From: RI-283 sp964487925
Lineage (GTDB): Bacteria > Pseudomonadota > Gammaproteobacteria > SZUA-140
Assembly: GCA_964487925.1 (NCBI GenBank)
Contig: CAZASZ010000026.1
Location: 1-28,930 of the forward strand
Direction: 5' to 3'
DNA: 28,930 bases
The notes beneath the pieces are model-generated. The model had not been told where the DNA came from. It did no database searches and saw nothing but the letters and a program-made list of their open reading frames with translations. The translations under genes were made by a program, and so were the position numbers. Shown piece after piece: positions 21,908-28,930 of this stretch; position 1 is the first letter of the stretch; every line of letters starts with the position of its first letter.

Positions 21908-22578
21908 CGAGCTTCGGACGCATTAGATCGATGCAGGACCAAGCCTTTGAGCTTCATCTTGCTCAGCAAGTTTCGCCGCATGCCTTCGGCCTTCTCATTA
22001 CTCGTCACGGGGCCAACCCATACTCTGCTGATAGACTTGCCCGAGGCAAGGGCATCTGTATATATCAACGCAGGAAAACCCGCCTTCTGAATCCGCGCCA
22101 ACAAGGCGCGAGCGTTGGCCTCACGGCCAAAGCTGCCAACCTGAACAACCCAGGCGGCATCGCTCTGGGAAGAAGACTTAGGCAACACCGATGTCGCTGG
22201 CACTGACTTCTGTGACACGGGGTCGACGGTCCGTACCGAACTAGCCGCCTTCACTGCGGCAGGCGCTTTGGGGAGCGTAACCGGTCCCTTGCGCCCATCT
22301 ATGGTCGTAAATTTAGGCCGTTGGGCCGCAATATTGGCCTCGATATCTGCACGCGGCACAACAATAGGTTCAGCGGCGGGCAGCGGCAACACCTCGACTT
22401 TCATGCCCTCCGGCTGGAGCGGAATATTCGTCTCTTTGATGGTCCGCCCCGGATCGTGACTGAGATCGAATACCGCAGGAATAATAATTGCCGCCAACGC
22501 CAACAGTACAACCCCACCCAGCAAACGCTGATATAAGGGGTGGACATCATGGGGCCGGGACTCTCCAGAATCGTTCAT
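21904..22578 (-). CDS. dedD: SPOR-domain protein, DedD-like
   Basis: A 224-residue inner-membrane protein with a short cytoplasmic N-terminus, one transmembrane helix at about 19-38 (LLGGVVLLALAAIIIPAVFD), a proline- and alanine-rich periplasmic linker to about residue 140, and a C-terminal SPOR domain (AAWVVQVGSFGREANARALL, then VWVGPVTSNEKAEGMRRNL). SPOR domains bind denuded septal peptidoglycan, and DedD helps cell constriction. The folC-dedD-cvpA-purF order is the usual one. The Shine-Dalgarno sequence is weak: GAGGT lies about 14 bases upstream, within the folC end. Its stop overlaps the cvpA start. Confidence 0.9.
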   Translation of the reverse strand: MNDSGESRPHDVHPLYQRLLGGVVLLALAAIIIPAVFDLSHDPGRTIKETNIPLQPEGMKVEVLPLPAAEPIVVPRADIEANIAAQRPKFTTIDGRKGPVTLPKAPAAVKAASSVRTVDPVSQKSVPATSVLPKSSSQSDAAWVVQVGSFGREANARALLARIQKAGFPALIYTDALASGKSISRVWVGPVTSNEKAEGMRRNLLSKMKLKGLVLHRSNASEAR

Positions 22579-22594
22579 GGCCGAATATTGTACC

Positions 22595-23929
22595 TCAATG
22601 CGCGGGTTCAGGAAGGGGCTGATTAGTGTGCGCCATGCGTGTGTTCAATGCCTCCAGGGCTGCGGCCACGGTATAGAAAGAACCTAGCACCACGATGCGG
22701 TCGTGGACAGCCGCGTCGGCCAGGGCGTGATCAAGGGATTCATCGACCGAGGCGTGCCAATGCGCCTCGATACCGCTCGCTACCGTCGCAAGGCGAGCCC
22801 GAAGCGCGTCGCAAGAAAGCCCTCTGGCAACCGACAGTCCGGCGAAATACCATGCATCGACTGAACCGGAAAGGGTTTCAACGATGGCGGCAACGTCCTT
22901 GTCCGCGAGCATCCCGACGACGGCTAGCGTGCGCCCGGCACAGGGTTGCAGGGCCAACGAACTCGCCAGGGCACGCACGGCCTGGGGATTATGACAGACA
23001 TCCAGTATGATCTCGACGCCGTCGTGACGCACCCGCTGGAAACGGCCGGGGATCGCACATGATCGCAGCCCGGCGACAACCGCCTCGGGGGAAGGAGTAA
23101 GCGCACAGAGGGTCTCCATGACCATCAATGCGCCGGCCGCGTTGGCCAGTTGATGTTCGCCGGTCAATGCCGGGCGGGGTAGCCCCGTATAGGTCCTGCC
23201 GCCCCCGATCCAAGACCAACCCGCCTCAGTCCTCGCATCAAACCGAAAATCGCGGCCCGCCTGATATAGCTTGGCGCCAATCTGGGCGGCAGTCGTCGCG
23301 ATCGCGTTCGGCGGCAAGGGATCTGCGCAGACGGCGACCGCGCCCTTGCGCATGATACCGGCCTTTTCTCGGGCAATGACCTCTCGATCCGATCCCAACC
23401 AATCACTGTGATCAATATCGAGCGCCGTAATCAAGGCCACGTCGGCATCAATGAGATTGGCGGCGTCAAGCCGCCCACCCAGGCCGACTTCGAGGATCGC
23501 GATATCGACCCCGGCTTCGCCGATGATATCAATGGCGGCCAATGTACCGAACTCAAAATAGGTCAGGGATACATCTCCTCGAGCTGCATCAATACGCTCA
23601 AATGCCTCGCAAAAGGCGTCCTCGGAAACCTCGCGACCGTCGATACGAACACGCTCGGTATAATCCTGAAGATGAGGTGAGGTATAAACACCGACGCGCC
23701 TTCCGCCAGCCAGCAGCATGGCCTCGAGCATCGCCACACTGGACCCTTTGCCGTTGGTGCCGGCAACGCTCACGACTTGGGGCGCAGGCCTCGGCAGATC
23801 CATGGATGCGGCAACGGCACCGATGCGCTCAAGGCCCAAGTCGATCTCCGTGAGGTGCAGACCGGACTGCCAATCCAACCATTCATGGAGTCGCTCAAAG
23901 CGCATAAACAAGCTCATGGAGAGGCCCAT
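22595..23929 (-). CDS. folC: Bifunctional dihydrofolate synthase / folylpolyglutamate synthase
   Basis: A 444-residue Mur-ligase-family enzyme that adds glutamate to dihydropteroate and to folates. Seen: the ATP loop SVAGTNGKGSS (Gly57-Ser63), the folate signature region YTSPHLQDYTERVRIDG, LTYFEFGTLAAIDI, EVGLGGRLDAANLI, TALDIDHSDWLGSDREVIAREKAGI, and the C-terminal domain with PGRFQRVRHDG, DVCHNPQAV and VVGMLADKDV. Several ATGs open the frame (codons 1, 5 and 9) with no clear ribosome site, so the exact start is uncertain by up to eight residues. It follows accD by about 52 bases. Confidence 0.96.
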   Translation of the reverse strand: MGLSMSLFMRFERLHEWLDWQSGLHLTEIDLGLERIGAVAASMDLPRPAPQVVSVAGTNGKGSSVAMLEAMLLAGGRRVGVYTSPHLQDYTERVRIDGREVSEDAFCEAFERIDAARGDVSLTYFEFGTLAAIDIIGEAGVDIAILEVGLGGRLDAANLIDADVALITALDIDHSDWLGSDREVIAREKAGIMRKGAVAVCADPLPPNAIATTAAQIGAKLYQAGRDFRFDARTEAGWSWIGGGRTYTGLPRPALTGEHQLANAAGALMVMETLCALTPSPEAVVAGLRSCAIPGRFQRVRHDGVEIILDVCHNPQAVRALASSLALQPCAGRTLAVVGMLADKDVAAIVETLSGSVDAWYFAGLSVARGLSCDALRARLATVASGIEAHWHASVDESLDHALADAAVHDRIVVLGSFYTVAAALEALNTRMAHTNQPLPEPAH

Positions 23930-23981
23930 CCGGGCACTGGTTCACGGGCCCCGATCAAAGGGGGTTGTAGACACCCGGCGA

Positions 23982-24938
23982 TCAGGCGTCCTGGTCGGTT
24001 GCAGCTGTCTCGAGGGCCTCGCCCTCGGCATCCCCCTGAACATCATCGGAAGCCCTAAGGTTCCTGGGTAGATCCGCCTCAGGGGGCCGTCGGTGGGTCA
24101 ACTGAGCGATGATGCTGGCCAGTCGATTGCGCATGTCCTGACGCGACACGATCATATCGACGGCGCCATGCTCGAGCAAGAACTCGGCACGCTGAAAGCC
24201 TGTCGGCAAGGTCTCACGAACGGTCTGCTCAATGACGCGCGGCCCCGCGAAACCTATCAGAGCATTAGGTTCGGCAACATTGATATCGCCGAGCATGGCG
24301 AGCGAAGCCGAGACCCCCCCCATCGTCGGATCGGTCATGACAGAGATATAGGGCAGGCCTGCAGCTCGCATTTTGGCCAAGGCGGCGCTGGTCTTAGCCA
24401 TCTGCATGAGCGAAATCAGCGCCTCCTGCATGCGAGCGCCGCCACTCGCGGAGAAACAAACGAGCGGAAGAGAACGATCGAGACAGATGTTGACGGCACG
24501 CACGAAGCGCTCGCCAACGACTGAGGCCATGGACCCCCCCATGAAGCGGAACTCGAAGGCCACGGCAACGACGGATAAGCCCTGAACCTTGCCGATCATG
24601 GCGATCAAGGCATCCTTTTCATTGGTATCCTTTTGTGCCCTGGTCAGACGGTCCTTGTACTTCTTGCTGTCCCGAAACTTCAGCACGTCTACGGGCTCGA
24701 GATTGGCCCCGACCTCACTCCTCGGCTCACTGTCGAGAAAGGTCTCGAGGCGACGTCGAGCACGCATTCGGTGATGAAACTCGCACTTGGGACAAACCTG
24801 TAGATTGCGCTCGAGCTCGTCCTGATAGAGGACCTCACCGCAACCCTGGCACTTTGTCCAGAGCCCCTCCGGAATGGACTTCTTGGGTCCGCCCTCGGTA
24901 CGAATCTTGGAGGGCAACAGCATTTCGAACCAACTCAT
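23982..24938 (-). CDS. accD: Acetyl-CoA carboxylase carboxyltransferase subunit beta
   Basis: Beta half of the carboxyltransferase that makes malonyl-CoA; 318 residues. The N-terminal zinc finger is complete (Cys30, Cys33, Cys49, Cys52; CQGCGE and CPKC). The carboxyltransferase core follows with DSKKYKDRLTRAQKDTNEKDALIAM, SMASVVGERFVRAV, the oxyanion-forming FSASGGARMQEALISLMQMAKTS (shown in part) and DPTMGGVSASLAMLGD, FAGPRVIEQTVRETLPTGFQ. The C-terminus carries an acidic, probably unstructured tail. The ATG has AGGAG about ten bases upstream. It lies 34 bases after trpA, as in many beta- and gammaproteobacteria. Confidence 0.97.
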   Translation of the reverse strand: MSWFEMLLPSKIRTEGGPKKSIPEGLWTKCQGCGEVLYQDELERNLQVCPKCEFHHRMRARRRLETFLDSEPRSEVGANLEPVDVLKFRDSKKYKDRLTRAQKDTNEKDALIAMIGKVQGLSVVAVAFEFRFMGGSMASVVGERFVRAVNICLDRSLPLVCFSASGGARMQEALISLMQMAKTSAALAKMRAAGLPYISVMTDPTMGGVSASLAMLGDINVAEPNALIGFAGPRVIEQTVRETLPTGFQRAEFLLEHGAVDMIVSRQDMRNRLASIIAQLTHRRPPEADLPRNLRASDDVQGDAEGEALETAATDQDA

Positions 24939-24972
24939 TTCGTCTCGACTCCTGCTTAAATTCCGCTACTCA

Positions 24973-25782
24973 TCACCGGCAATCATCCATGGCCTTGCGC
25001 ATATCCCGCAAGACCCTGTCGATCTCGGGTCCAATTTCACCCGGTCGGTCCTCATAATCTGCGACGACTTGCACAAGCCGACTGCCCACAACGACACCAT
25101 CACTCAACCGGGAAAGTCGCGCTGCGGTATCCGCATCACGTATCCCGAAGCCGACAACAACCGGCAGTGTGCAATGCCTGCGAATCTGATCCAGACGAGC
25201 CGCCACGGCATCGATATCCAGGTGACCAGCCCCTGTCACTCCTTTCAAGGAGACGTAATAAACAAATCCCGATGCCGACCTGGCCACACGCTCCATTCGA
25301 TCGTCCGGACTCGTGGGCGCAAGCAGGAAGATCGGATCCAGCTCGGCTGCGCGCAAAGCGGCAATATATTTCTCGGCCTCTTCGGGCGGCAGATCCACGA
25401 TAATGGCGCCATCGACGCCGACCTCGGAGGCCGACTGCGCGAACCGCTCATAGCCCATAACCTCGAGCGGGTTCAGATAACCCATGAGTACGACCGGTGT
25501 TGCAGTATCCCGTTTCCGAAACTCGCGCACCATGCCAAATACATCTCCAAGTCCGACGCCGTGCCGAAGCGCTCGCTCGCAGGCGCGCTGAATCACGGGC
25601 CCTTCGGCCATAGGATCGGAGAACGGGATACCGAGTTCGATAACGTCGGCTCCGGCCTCGACCATGGTGTGCATGAGCGACACCGTCATTCCTGGCTCCG
25701 GGTCACCGGCCGTCAAGAAAGGGATCAGGGCCTTCTTGTCCTGTGTTCGCAACGTCTCGAAACGCTCCGCTATCCGGCTCAT
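24973..25782 (-). CDS. trpA: Tryptophan synthase alpha chain
   Basis: Cleaves indole-3-glycerol phosphate to indole and passes it to TrpB; 269 residues, TIM barrel. Seen: LIPFLTAGDPEPG, ADVIELGIPFSDP, PVVLMGYLNPLEVMGYERF, DGAIIVDLPPEE, the phosphate loop YYVSLKGVTGAG and VVVGFGIRDADTA. The general catalytic Glu49 is present. The second catalytic acid, Asp60 in the Salmonella and E. coli enzymes, is Glu60 here (SDPMAEGP); I checked the codon, GAA at 25605-25603. The ATG overlaps the trpB stop by ATGA, which suits equal synthesis of the two subunits. Confidence 0.97.
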   Translation of the reverse strand: MSRIAERFETLRTQDKKALIPFLTAGDPEPGMTVSLMHTMVEAGADVIELGIPFSDPMAEGPVIQRACERALRHGVGLGDVFGMVREFRKRDTATPVVLMGYLNPLEVMGYERFAQSASEVGVDGAIIVDLPPEEAEKYIAALRAAELDPIFLLAPTSPDDRMERVARSASGFVYYVSLKGVTGAGHLDIDAVAARLDQIRRHCTLPVVVGFGIRDADTAARLSRLSDGVVVGSRLVQVVADYEDRPGEIGPEIDRVLRDMRKAMDDCR

Positions 25783-27011
25783 ATTTTGATCCCGTCGATG
25801 GCGGCAACAGTATGGATATCCTTGTCACCGCGCCCGGACAAACTCACGATAATGATCTCGTCCGGGGACATCTCGCGGGCCAGCTTTGCCGCGTAGGCCA
25901 GCGCATGACTGGACTCAAGCGCCGGCATAATGCCCTCATTTCGGGTCAAGTCGTGGAACGCCGCCAGGGCCTCCTCATCGTCAATGGCATCGTAGTGGAC
26001 GCGGCCGATGTCTTTGAGCCAGGCATGCTCCGGTCCAACTCCAGGATAATCAAGCCCGGCCGAGACTGAATGGGTCTCGACGACCTGGCCGTTGTTATCG
26101 GTCATGAGATAGGTTCGATTACCATGCAAGACGCCGGGACGCCCGGTACAGAGCGGCGCAGCGTGATGGCCGCTGGCCAACCCCTCGCCAGCGGCCTCTA
26201 CGCCATACATGCGGACATCATCCGCCAGGAAAGGATAGAACAATCCGATGGCGTTGGAACCGCCACCGACGCAGGCGACAAGTGCGTCCGGGAGACGGCC
26301 GGCCTGCTCAAGGATCTGAGCGCGCGCCTCACGGCCGATCACGGACTGAAAATCCCGGACCATGGCCGGATAGGGGTGGGGACCGGCGGCGGTACCAATA
26401 ATATAAAAGGTATCGTCGATCCTGGTCACCCAATCACGCATGGCCTCGTTCAGGGCATCTTTTAGCGTTTGCGACCCAGCTACGACGGGCACGACCTTGG
26501 CGCCTAGCAGGCGCATGCGATAGACGTTGATTGCCTGGCGCTTGATATCCTCGGCGCCCATATAAACCACGCACTCCATGCCGAAACGAGCGGCAACCGT
26601 GGCTGTGGCCACGCCATGCTGACCGGCGCCGGTCTCGGCGATGACCCGGCGTTTACCCATACGCCGCGCCAACAGGGCCTGACCAACCGTGTTGTTGATC
26701 TTATGCGCGCCGGTATGATTGAGGTCCTCGCGCTTGAGATAGATTCGAGCCCCACCGAGCCGCTCGGTCCAGCCACGAGCGAAATAAAGGGGTGACGGAC
26801 GCCCTACGAACTGACGCAGGTCATCATCGAGTTCGGCGAGAAATTCGAGGTCCTTGAGGTAACGCTCATAGGCCTTCGTAAGTTCATCGAGCGGGGCCAT
26901 GAGTGTCTCGGCGACAAACTGTCCTCCATAACAACCGAAATGGCCGCCGGTATCCGGCTGGTGGGTGAAATCAGGGGGCGTAGGGCCCGCCTTTGGATTC
27001 AGTTCATTCAA
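25779..27011 (-). CDS. trpB: Tryptophan synthase beta chain
   Basis: PLP enzyme that joins indole and serine to make tryptophan; 410 residues. The PLP lysine is Lys104 in NHTGAHKINNT. Other landmarks are GCYGGQFVAETLM, RPSPLYFA, REDLNHTGAHK, AETGAGQHGVATATVAA, ACVGGGSNAIG and NEGIMPALESSHA, with LSGRGDKD near the end. The start appears to be TTG (27011): it makes a TTGA overlap with the trpF stop, has GGAG nine bases upstream, and no ATG lies before the conserved GCYGGQFV stretch. This is the TrpB1 type that pairs with TrpA, encoded next. Confidence 0.97.
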   Translation of the reverse strand: MNELNPKAGPTPPDFTHQPDTGGHFGCYGGQFVAETLMAPLDELTKAYERYLKDLEFLAELDDDLRQFVGRPSPLYFARGWTERLGGARIYLKREDLNHTGAHKINNTVGQALLARRMGKRRVIAETGAGQHGVATATVAARFGMECVVYMGAEDIKRQAINVYRMRLLGAKVVPVVAGSQTLKDALNEAMRDWVTRIDDTFYIIGTAAGPHPYPAMVRDFQSVIGREARAQILEQAGRLPDALVACVGGGSNAIGLFYPFLADDVRMYGVEAAGEGLASGHHAAPLCTGRPGVLHGNRTYLMTDNNGQVVETHSVSAGLDYPGVGPEHAWLKDIGRVHYDAIDDEEALAAFHDLTRNEGIMPALESSHALAYAAKLAREMSPDEIIIVSLSGRGDKDIHTVAAIDGIKI

Positions 27012-27652
27012 TTACGTTTACTCCGATCCGCCGCTCTCACGGCCTCGACAAAACTCGCTATGCGCGCGGCGTCCTTGATACCAGGCGCTGACTCAACGCC
27101 ACCACTGACATCGACCGCCCATGGCCGCACGCGCTCGACTGCTATGCAGACGTTGTCGGGATTCAAACCCCCGGCGAGGATTATAGGCGTTTTAAGATCA
27201 CTCGGCACCTGTGACCAATCAAAGGCCTCACCCGTTCCACCCGGCACACCAGGGCGATAGGTGTCGAGCAAAACCCCTCGCGCCGTAGGATAATCCGCGA
27301 CTCTGACGCTATGATCGACGTCCGGCCGCATCCTCAAGGCCTTGATATAAGGCCTACCGGGATACTCACAATCTGCAACCGTCTCGGCACCGTGAAACTG
27401 CAGGAGATCGATCGGGACACGCGCCAGCACATCTCCAATCAATCCTGCCTCGGCATCGACGAACAGACCCACTGTCGTCACGAATGGCGGCAAGGCCGCA
27501 CATATCTCGGCAGCGCGATCGATTGTGACGTGGCGCGGACTATCTGCATAAAAGACCAGACCGATAGCATCGGCACCCGCCCCGGCCGCAAACAGGGCAT
27601 CCTCGACGCGCGTAATCCCGCAGATCTTGATCCGGGTAGAGCGACTTATCAC
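27008..27652 (-). CDS. trpF: Phosphoribosylanthranilate isomerase
   Basis: Third step of tryptophan synthesis, an Amadori rearrangement; a stand-alone TIM-barrel enzyme of about 214 residues, not fused to TrpC as in E. coli. Seen: TRIKICGITRVEDALFAA with the general-base Cys at the start of strand one, GLVFYADSPRHV, LLQFHGAE, GVLLDTYRPGVPGGTGEAFDW with the general-acid Asp, ILAGGLNPDNV and AVDVSGGVESAPGIKD. I use the GTG at 27652, which overlaps the stop of the HAD gene (GTGA). A TTG seven codons further upstream (27673) is in frame but would add only Arg-rich residues. The stop overlaps the trpB start. Confidence 0.95.
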   Translation of the reverse strand: MISRSTRIKICGITRVEDALFAAGAGADAIGLVFYADSPRHVTIDRAAEICAALPPFVTTVGLFVDAEAGLIGDVLARVPIDLLQFHGAETVADCEYPGRPYIKALRMRPDVDHSVRVADYPTARGVLLDTYRPGVPGGTGEAFDWSQVPSDLKTPIILAGGLNPDNVCIAVERVRPWAVDVSGGVESAPGIKDAARIASFVEAVRAADRSKRN

Positions 27653-28518
27653 GCGCGCGCGCCGTCGATCCAATCACGAGCAGCCGGAACAAAATGGACC
27701 GCACCTTCCAGGACACCCGCGCAGTAGTTGCCATTCATACCCATAAAGCCACCCGCCGCGATATAGAGGCGATCGACCAAAGCACGCTCTTGCAAAGCGG
27801 ACAGCGCGGCGTCCCGAACATCATCGGCGGCATTACGCACCAGAACAGCCTGATGGCCACTACCGAGCACCGGCAGGTCATTGCCACTGTCACCAGCAAA
27901 GACCGCTCGCCGCTCGTCGACGGCCAGCCGCCGCATCAGAAACTCGACAGCATGCAGCTTGGTCGCGCTTTCAGGCAGCAGATCGAGCAACCCCAAGCCA
28001 GCGGCCTCGTCCACGCTCCACACCAGGCAATAACGGATCCCCAAGCTATCGAGACGGTCCCGAACCAGAGTCAACAAAGGGGCAATCTCATGTTCTAAAT
28101 CGACGAAGAAGCTCAACTTATGGGTATTCTGGCGATCCGGCGGCTGCAAAACGATTCCCTCGACCGGCAGCAAGTGTGCCAGGATGTCGGCATGCCTCAG
28201 CGTCCCCCAATCCCCACCGATCTCGCTCGCCCAATCCGTGACAGACACCCAAGCCTCTTCGCCACGCTCATAGATCGTCGTCCCAACATCGCCAACGGCA
28301 AAGTTCGGTATTGGCAGGCCGTATTCCTCGACGGCCTCATCAATTAGATCAATATGACGACCGGAGACATAGGCCAGAACGACCTCGGGGCGGGCGGCCA
28401 GTTCACGAAAAAGGGGCCGCGCCGACGGTGATTCCTCGGCCGCGCCGTTTGGGATGACGGTTCGGTCAAGATCGCAACACAGCATCAAAGCGGGACCGGC
28501 TGAGCTACTTTGACTCAA
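27649..28518 (-). CDS. HAD-IIB phosphatase, sucrose-6-phosphate phosphatase-like
   Basis: A 289-residue soluble HAD hydrolase of subclass IIB. Motif I is CCDLDRTV with nucleophile Asp16 and Asp18; motif II is Ser52 in YVSGRH; motif III is Lys187 in LPESATKLHA; motif IV is GDSGNDLPVL (Asp210, Asp214). The cap between motifs II and III is of the type found in the sucrose-6-phosphate phosphatase and mannosyl-3-phosphoglycerate phosphatase group. That suggests a sugar-phosphate or compatible-solute role, but no sugar-phosphate synthase is in the window, so the substrate is open. The start is TTG (28518): it overlaps the ycgL stop by TTGA and has AAAGGA nine bases upstream, whereas the in-frame ATG at 28485 has no ribosome site. 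The gene is translationally chained to trpF downstream. Confidence 0.85.
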   Translation of the reverse strand: MSQSSSAGPALMLCCDLDRTVIPNGAAEESPSARPLFRELAARPEVVLAYVSGRHIDLIDEAVEEYGLPIPNFAVGDVGTTIYERGEEAWVSVTDWASEIGGDWGTLRHADILAHLLPVEGIVLQPPDRQNTHKLSFFVDLEHEIAPLLTLVRDRLDSLGIRYCLVWSVDEAAGLGLLDLLPESATKLHAVEFLMRRLAVDERRAVFAGDSGNDLPVLGSGHQAVLVRNAADDVRDAALSALQERALVDRLYIAAGGFMGMNGNYCAGVLEGAVHFVPAARDWIDGARA

Positions 28519-28781
28519 TTGATCAGTCCTTTCTTATCTACGTCGGGGTGACGCGGTGGCATCTGCAGATAGTAGCCCTGAGCCTCCAGATCCACCATGA
28601 CACGAATCACATCCGCCTGGGCAAGACGGAGTTGGGCATGGAGTTCGACGCGCATGACCTCCTCGAGCCTTCCGAGCAGGCGGATCAAGGATTCAGGGAT
28701 ACCCGCGAGGGGTTCATCCCCAGCGCGTACATAGAGATAACTGTCGGGCTGTTTTTGACCCTTATAGATAACGCAATCCAT
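28515..28781 (-). CDS. YcgL domain protein
   Basis: A small cytoplasmic protein of the YcgL family, 88 residues from the ATG at 28781. The family pattern is clear: MDCVIYKGQKQPDSYLYV at the start, GDEPLAGIPESLIRLLGRLEEVM in the middle, and LRLAQADVIRVMVDLEAQGYYLQMPP at the end. YcgL is largely restricted to gammaproteobacteria and its function is unknown. Two longer starts exist (ATG at 28814, TTG at 28820), but the first overlaps a predicted -10 element and the family begins at the chosen Met. The ribosome site is weak. It heads the chain of overlapping genes that leads into trpF, trpB and trpA. Confidence 0.88.
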   Translation of the reverse strand: MDCVIYKGQKQPDSYLYVRAGDEPLAGIPESLIRLLGRLEEVMRVELHAQLRLAQADVIRVMVDLEAQGYYLQMPPRHPDVDKKGLIN

Positions 28782-28819
28782 GAAGACTACCGGGTGTTGC
28801 CGTTCAGGACACATGGGCA

Positions 28820-28825
28820 ATTATA
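28820..28825 (-). promoter_or_regulatory. Candidate -10 element for the ycgL-trp block
   Basis: An exact TATAAT lies on the minus strand about 39 bases before the ycgL ATG, in the short gap after the tRNA. I found no good -35 hexamer 16-18 bases upstream, so this is a candidate only. It would give a start point near 28813. Confidence 0.35.
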
Positions 28826-28874
28826 GGCGCCAAGGCCGCAAGGATGACACATTAAGACTACTGACCAGAAAAAA

Positions 28875-28930
<56 letters not shown>

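Noticed and set aside
24874..25896. 340-codon plus-strand open frame opposite trpA and accD
   Set aside because: It is antisense to two clearly identified genes, crosses their boundary and shows no recognisable domain.

Overview
The window looks like ordinary chromosome from a gammaproteobacterium of moderately high GC, outside the enteric group. Four things point there: the dapA / short BamC-like lipoprotein / purC order, a YcgL-family gene, an rpsO-pnp pair, and a ycgL-HAD-trpF-trpB-trpA-accD-folC-dedD-cvpA-purF-metZ run that resembles the layout in Pseudomonas and related lineages. A chemoreceptor behind a sigma-28-type promoter implies a flagellated, chemotactic cell. I could not assign a genus. 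I saw no insertion sequence, prophage, CRISPR array or rRNA. Almost everything is on the minus strand; the only plus-strand gene I support is a PilZ protein at 5579-5950.

Reading down the minus strand, i.e. from the right edge. (1) 28876-28930: the 3' part of a tRNA-Pro(GGG), cut by the window edge. (2) 18587-28781: an eleven-gene block for tryptophan, fatty acid, folate, purine and methionine synthesis. Its first five genes are joined by four successive 4-nt stop/start overlaps that use TTG, GTG, TTG and ATG starts. (3) 15089-18440: a methyl-accepting chemotaxis protein with its own sigma-28-like promoter and terminator, then a small periplasmic phosphate-binding-like protein and an outer-membrane porin ending in a strong terminator. 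(4) 9007-14951: dapA, a short BamC-like lipoprotein, purC and purL, with a recognisable promoter before dapA. (5) 6019-8916: a possible 55-codon gene, rpsO with its promoter, the intercistronic hairpins, and pnp, which converges on pilZ across a bidirectional terminator. (6) 141-5292: cysM, a CYTH-domain phosphatase, a lipoprotein peptide-binding protein, a signal-less YkuD-domain enzyme and two Opp/Dpp-type permeases.

The most interesting local system is group 6. The YkuD enzyme has the full catalytic motif but no export signal, and it sits by 4-nt overlaps between a peptide-binding lipoprotein and its permeases. The known precedent is the cytoplasmic L,D-carboxypeptidase ElsL/LdtK of Acinetobacter. 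Together the genes suggest uptake and trimming of cell-wall peptides. The ATPase subunits are not in the window. Other points worth attention are the reduced BamC-like lipoprotein, a paired inverted repeat with permuted heptads before purC, a Glu at the catalytic Asp60 position of TrpA, and the small gene between purL and rpsO.
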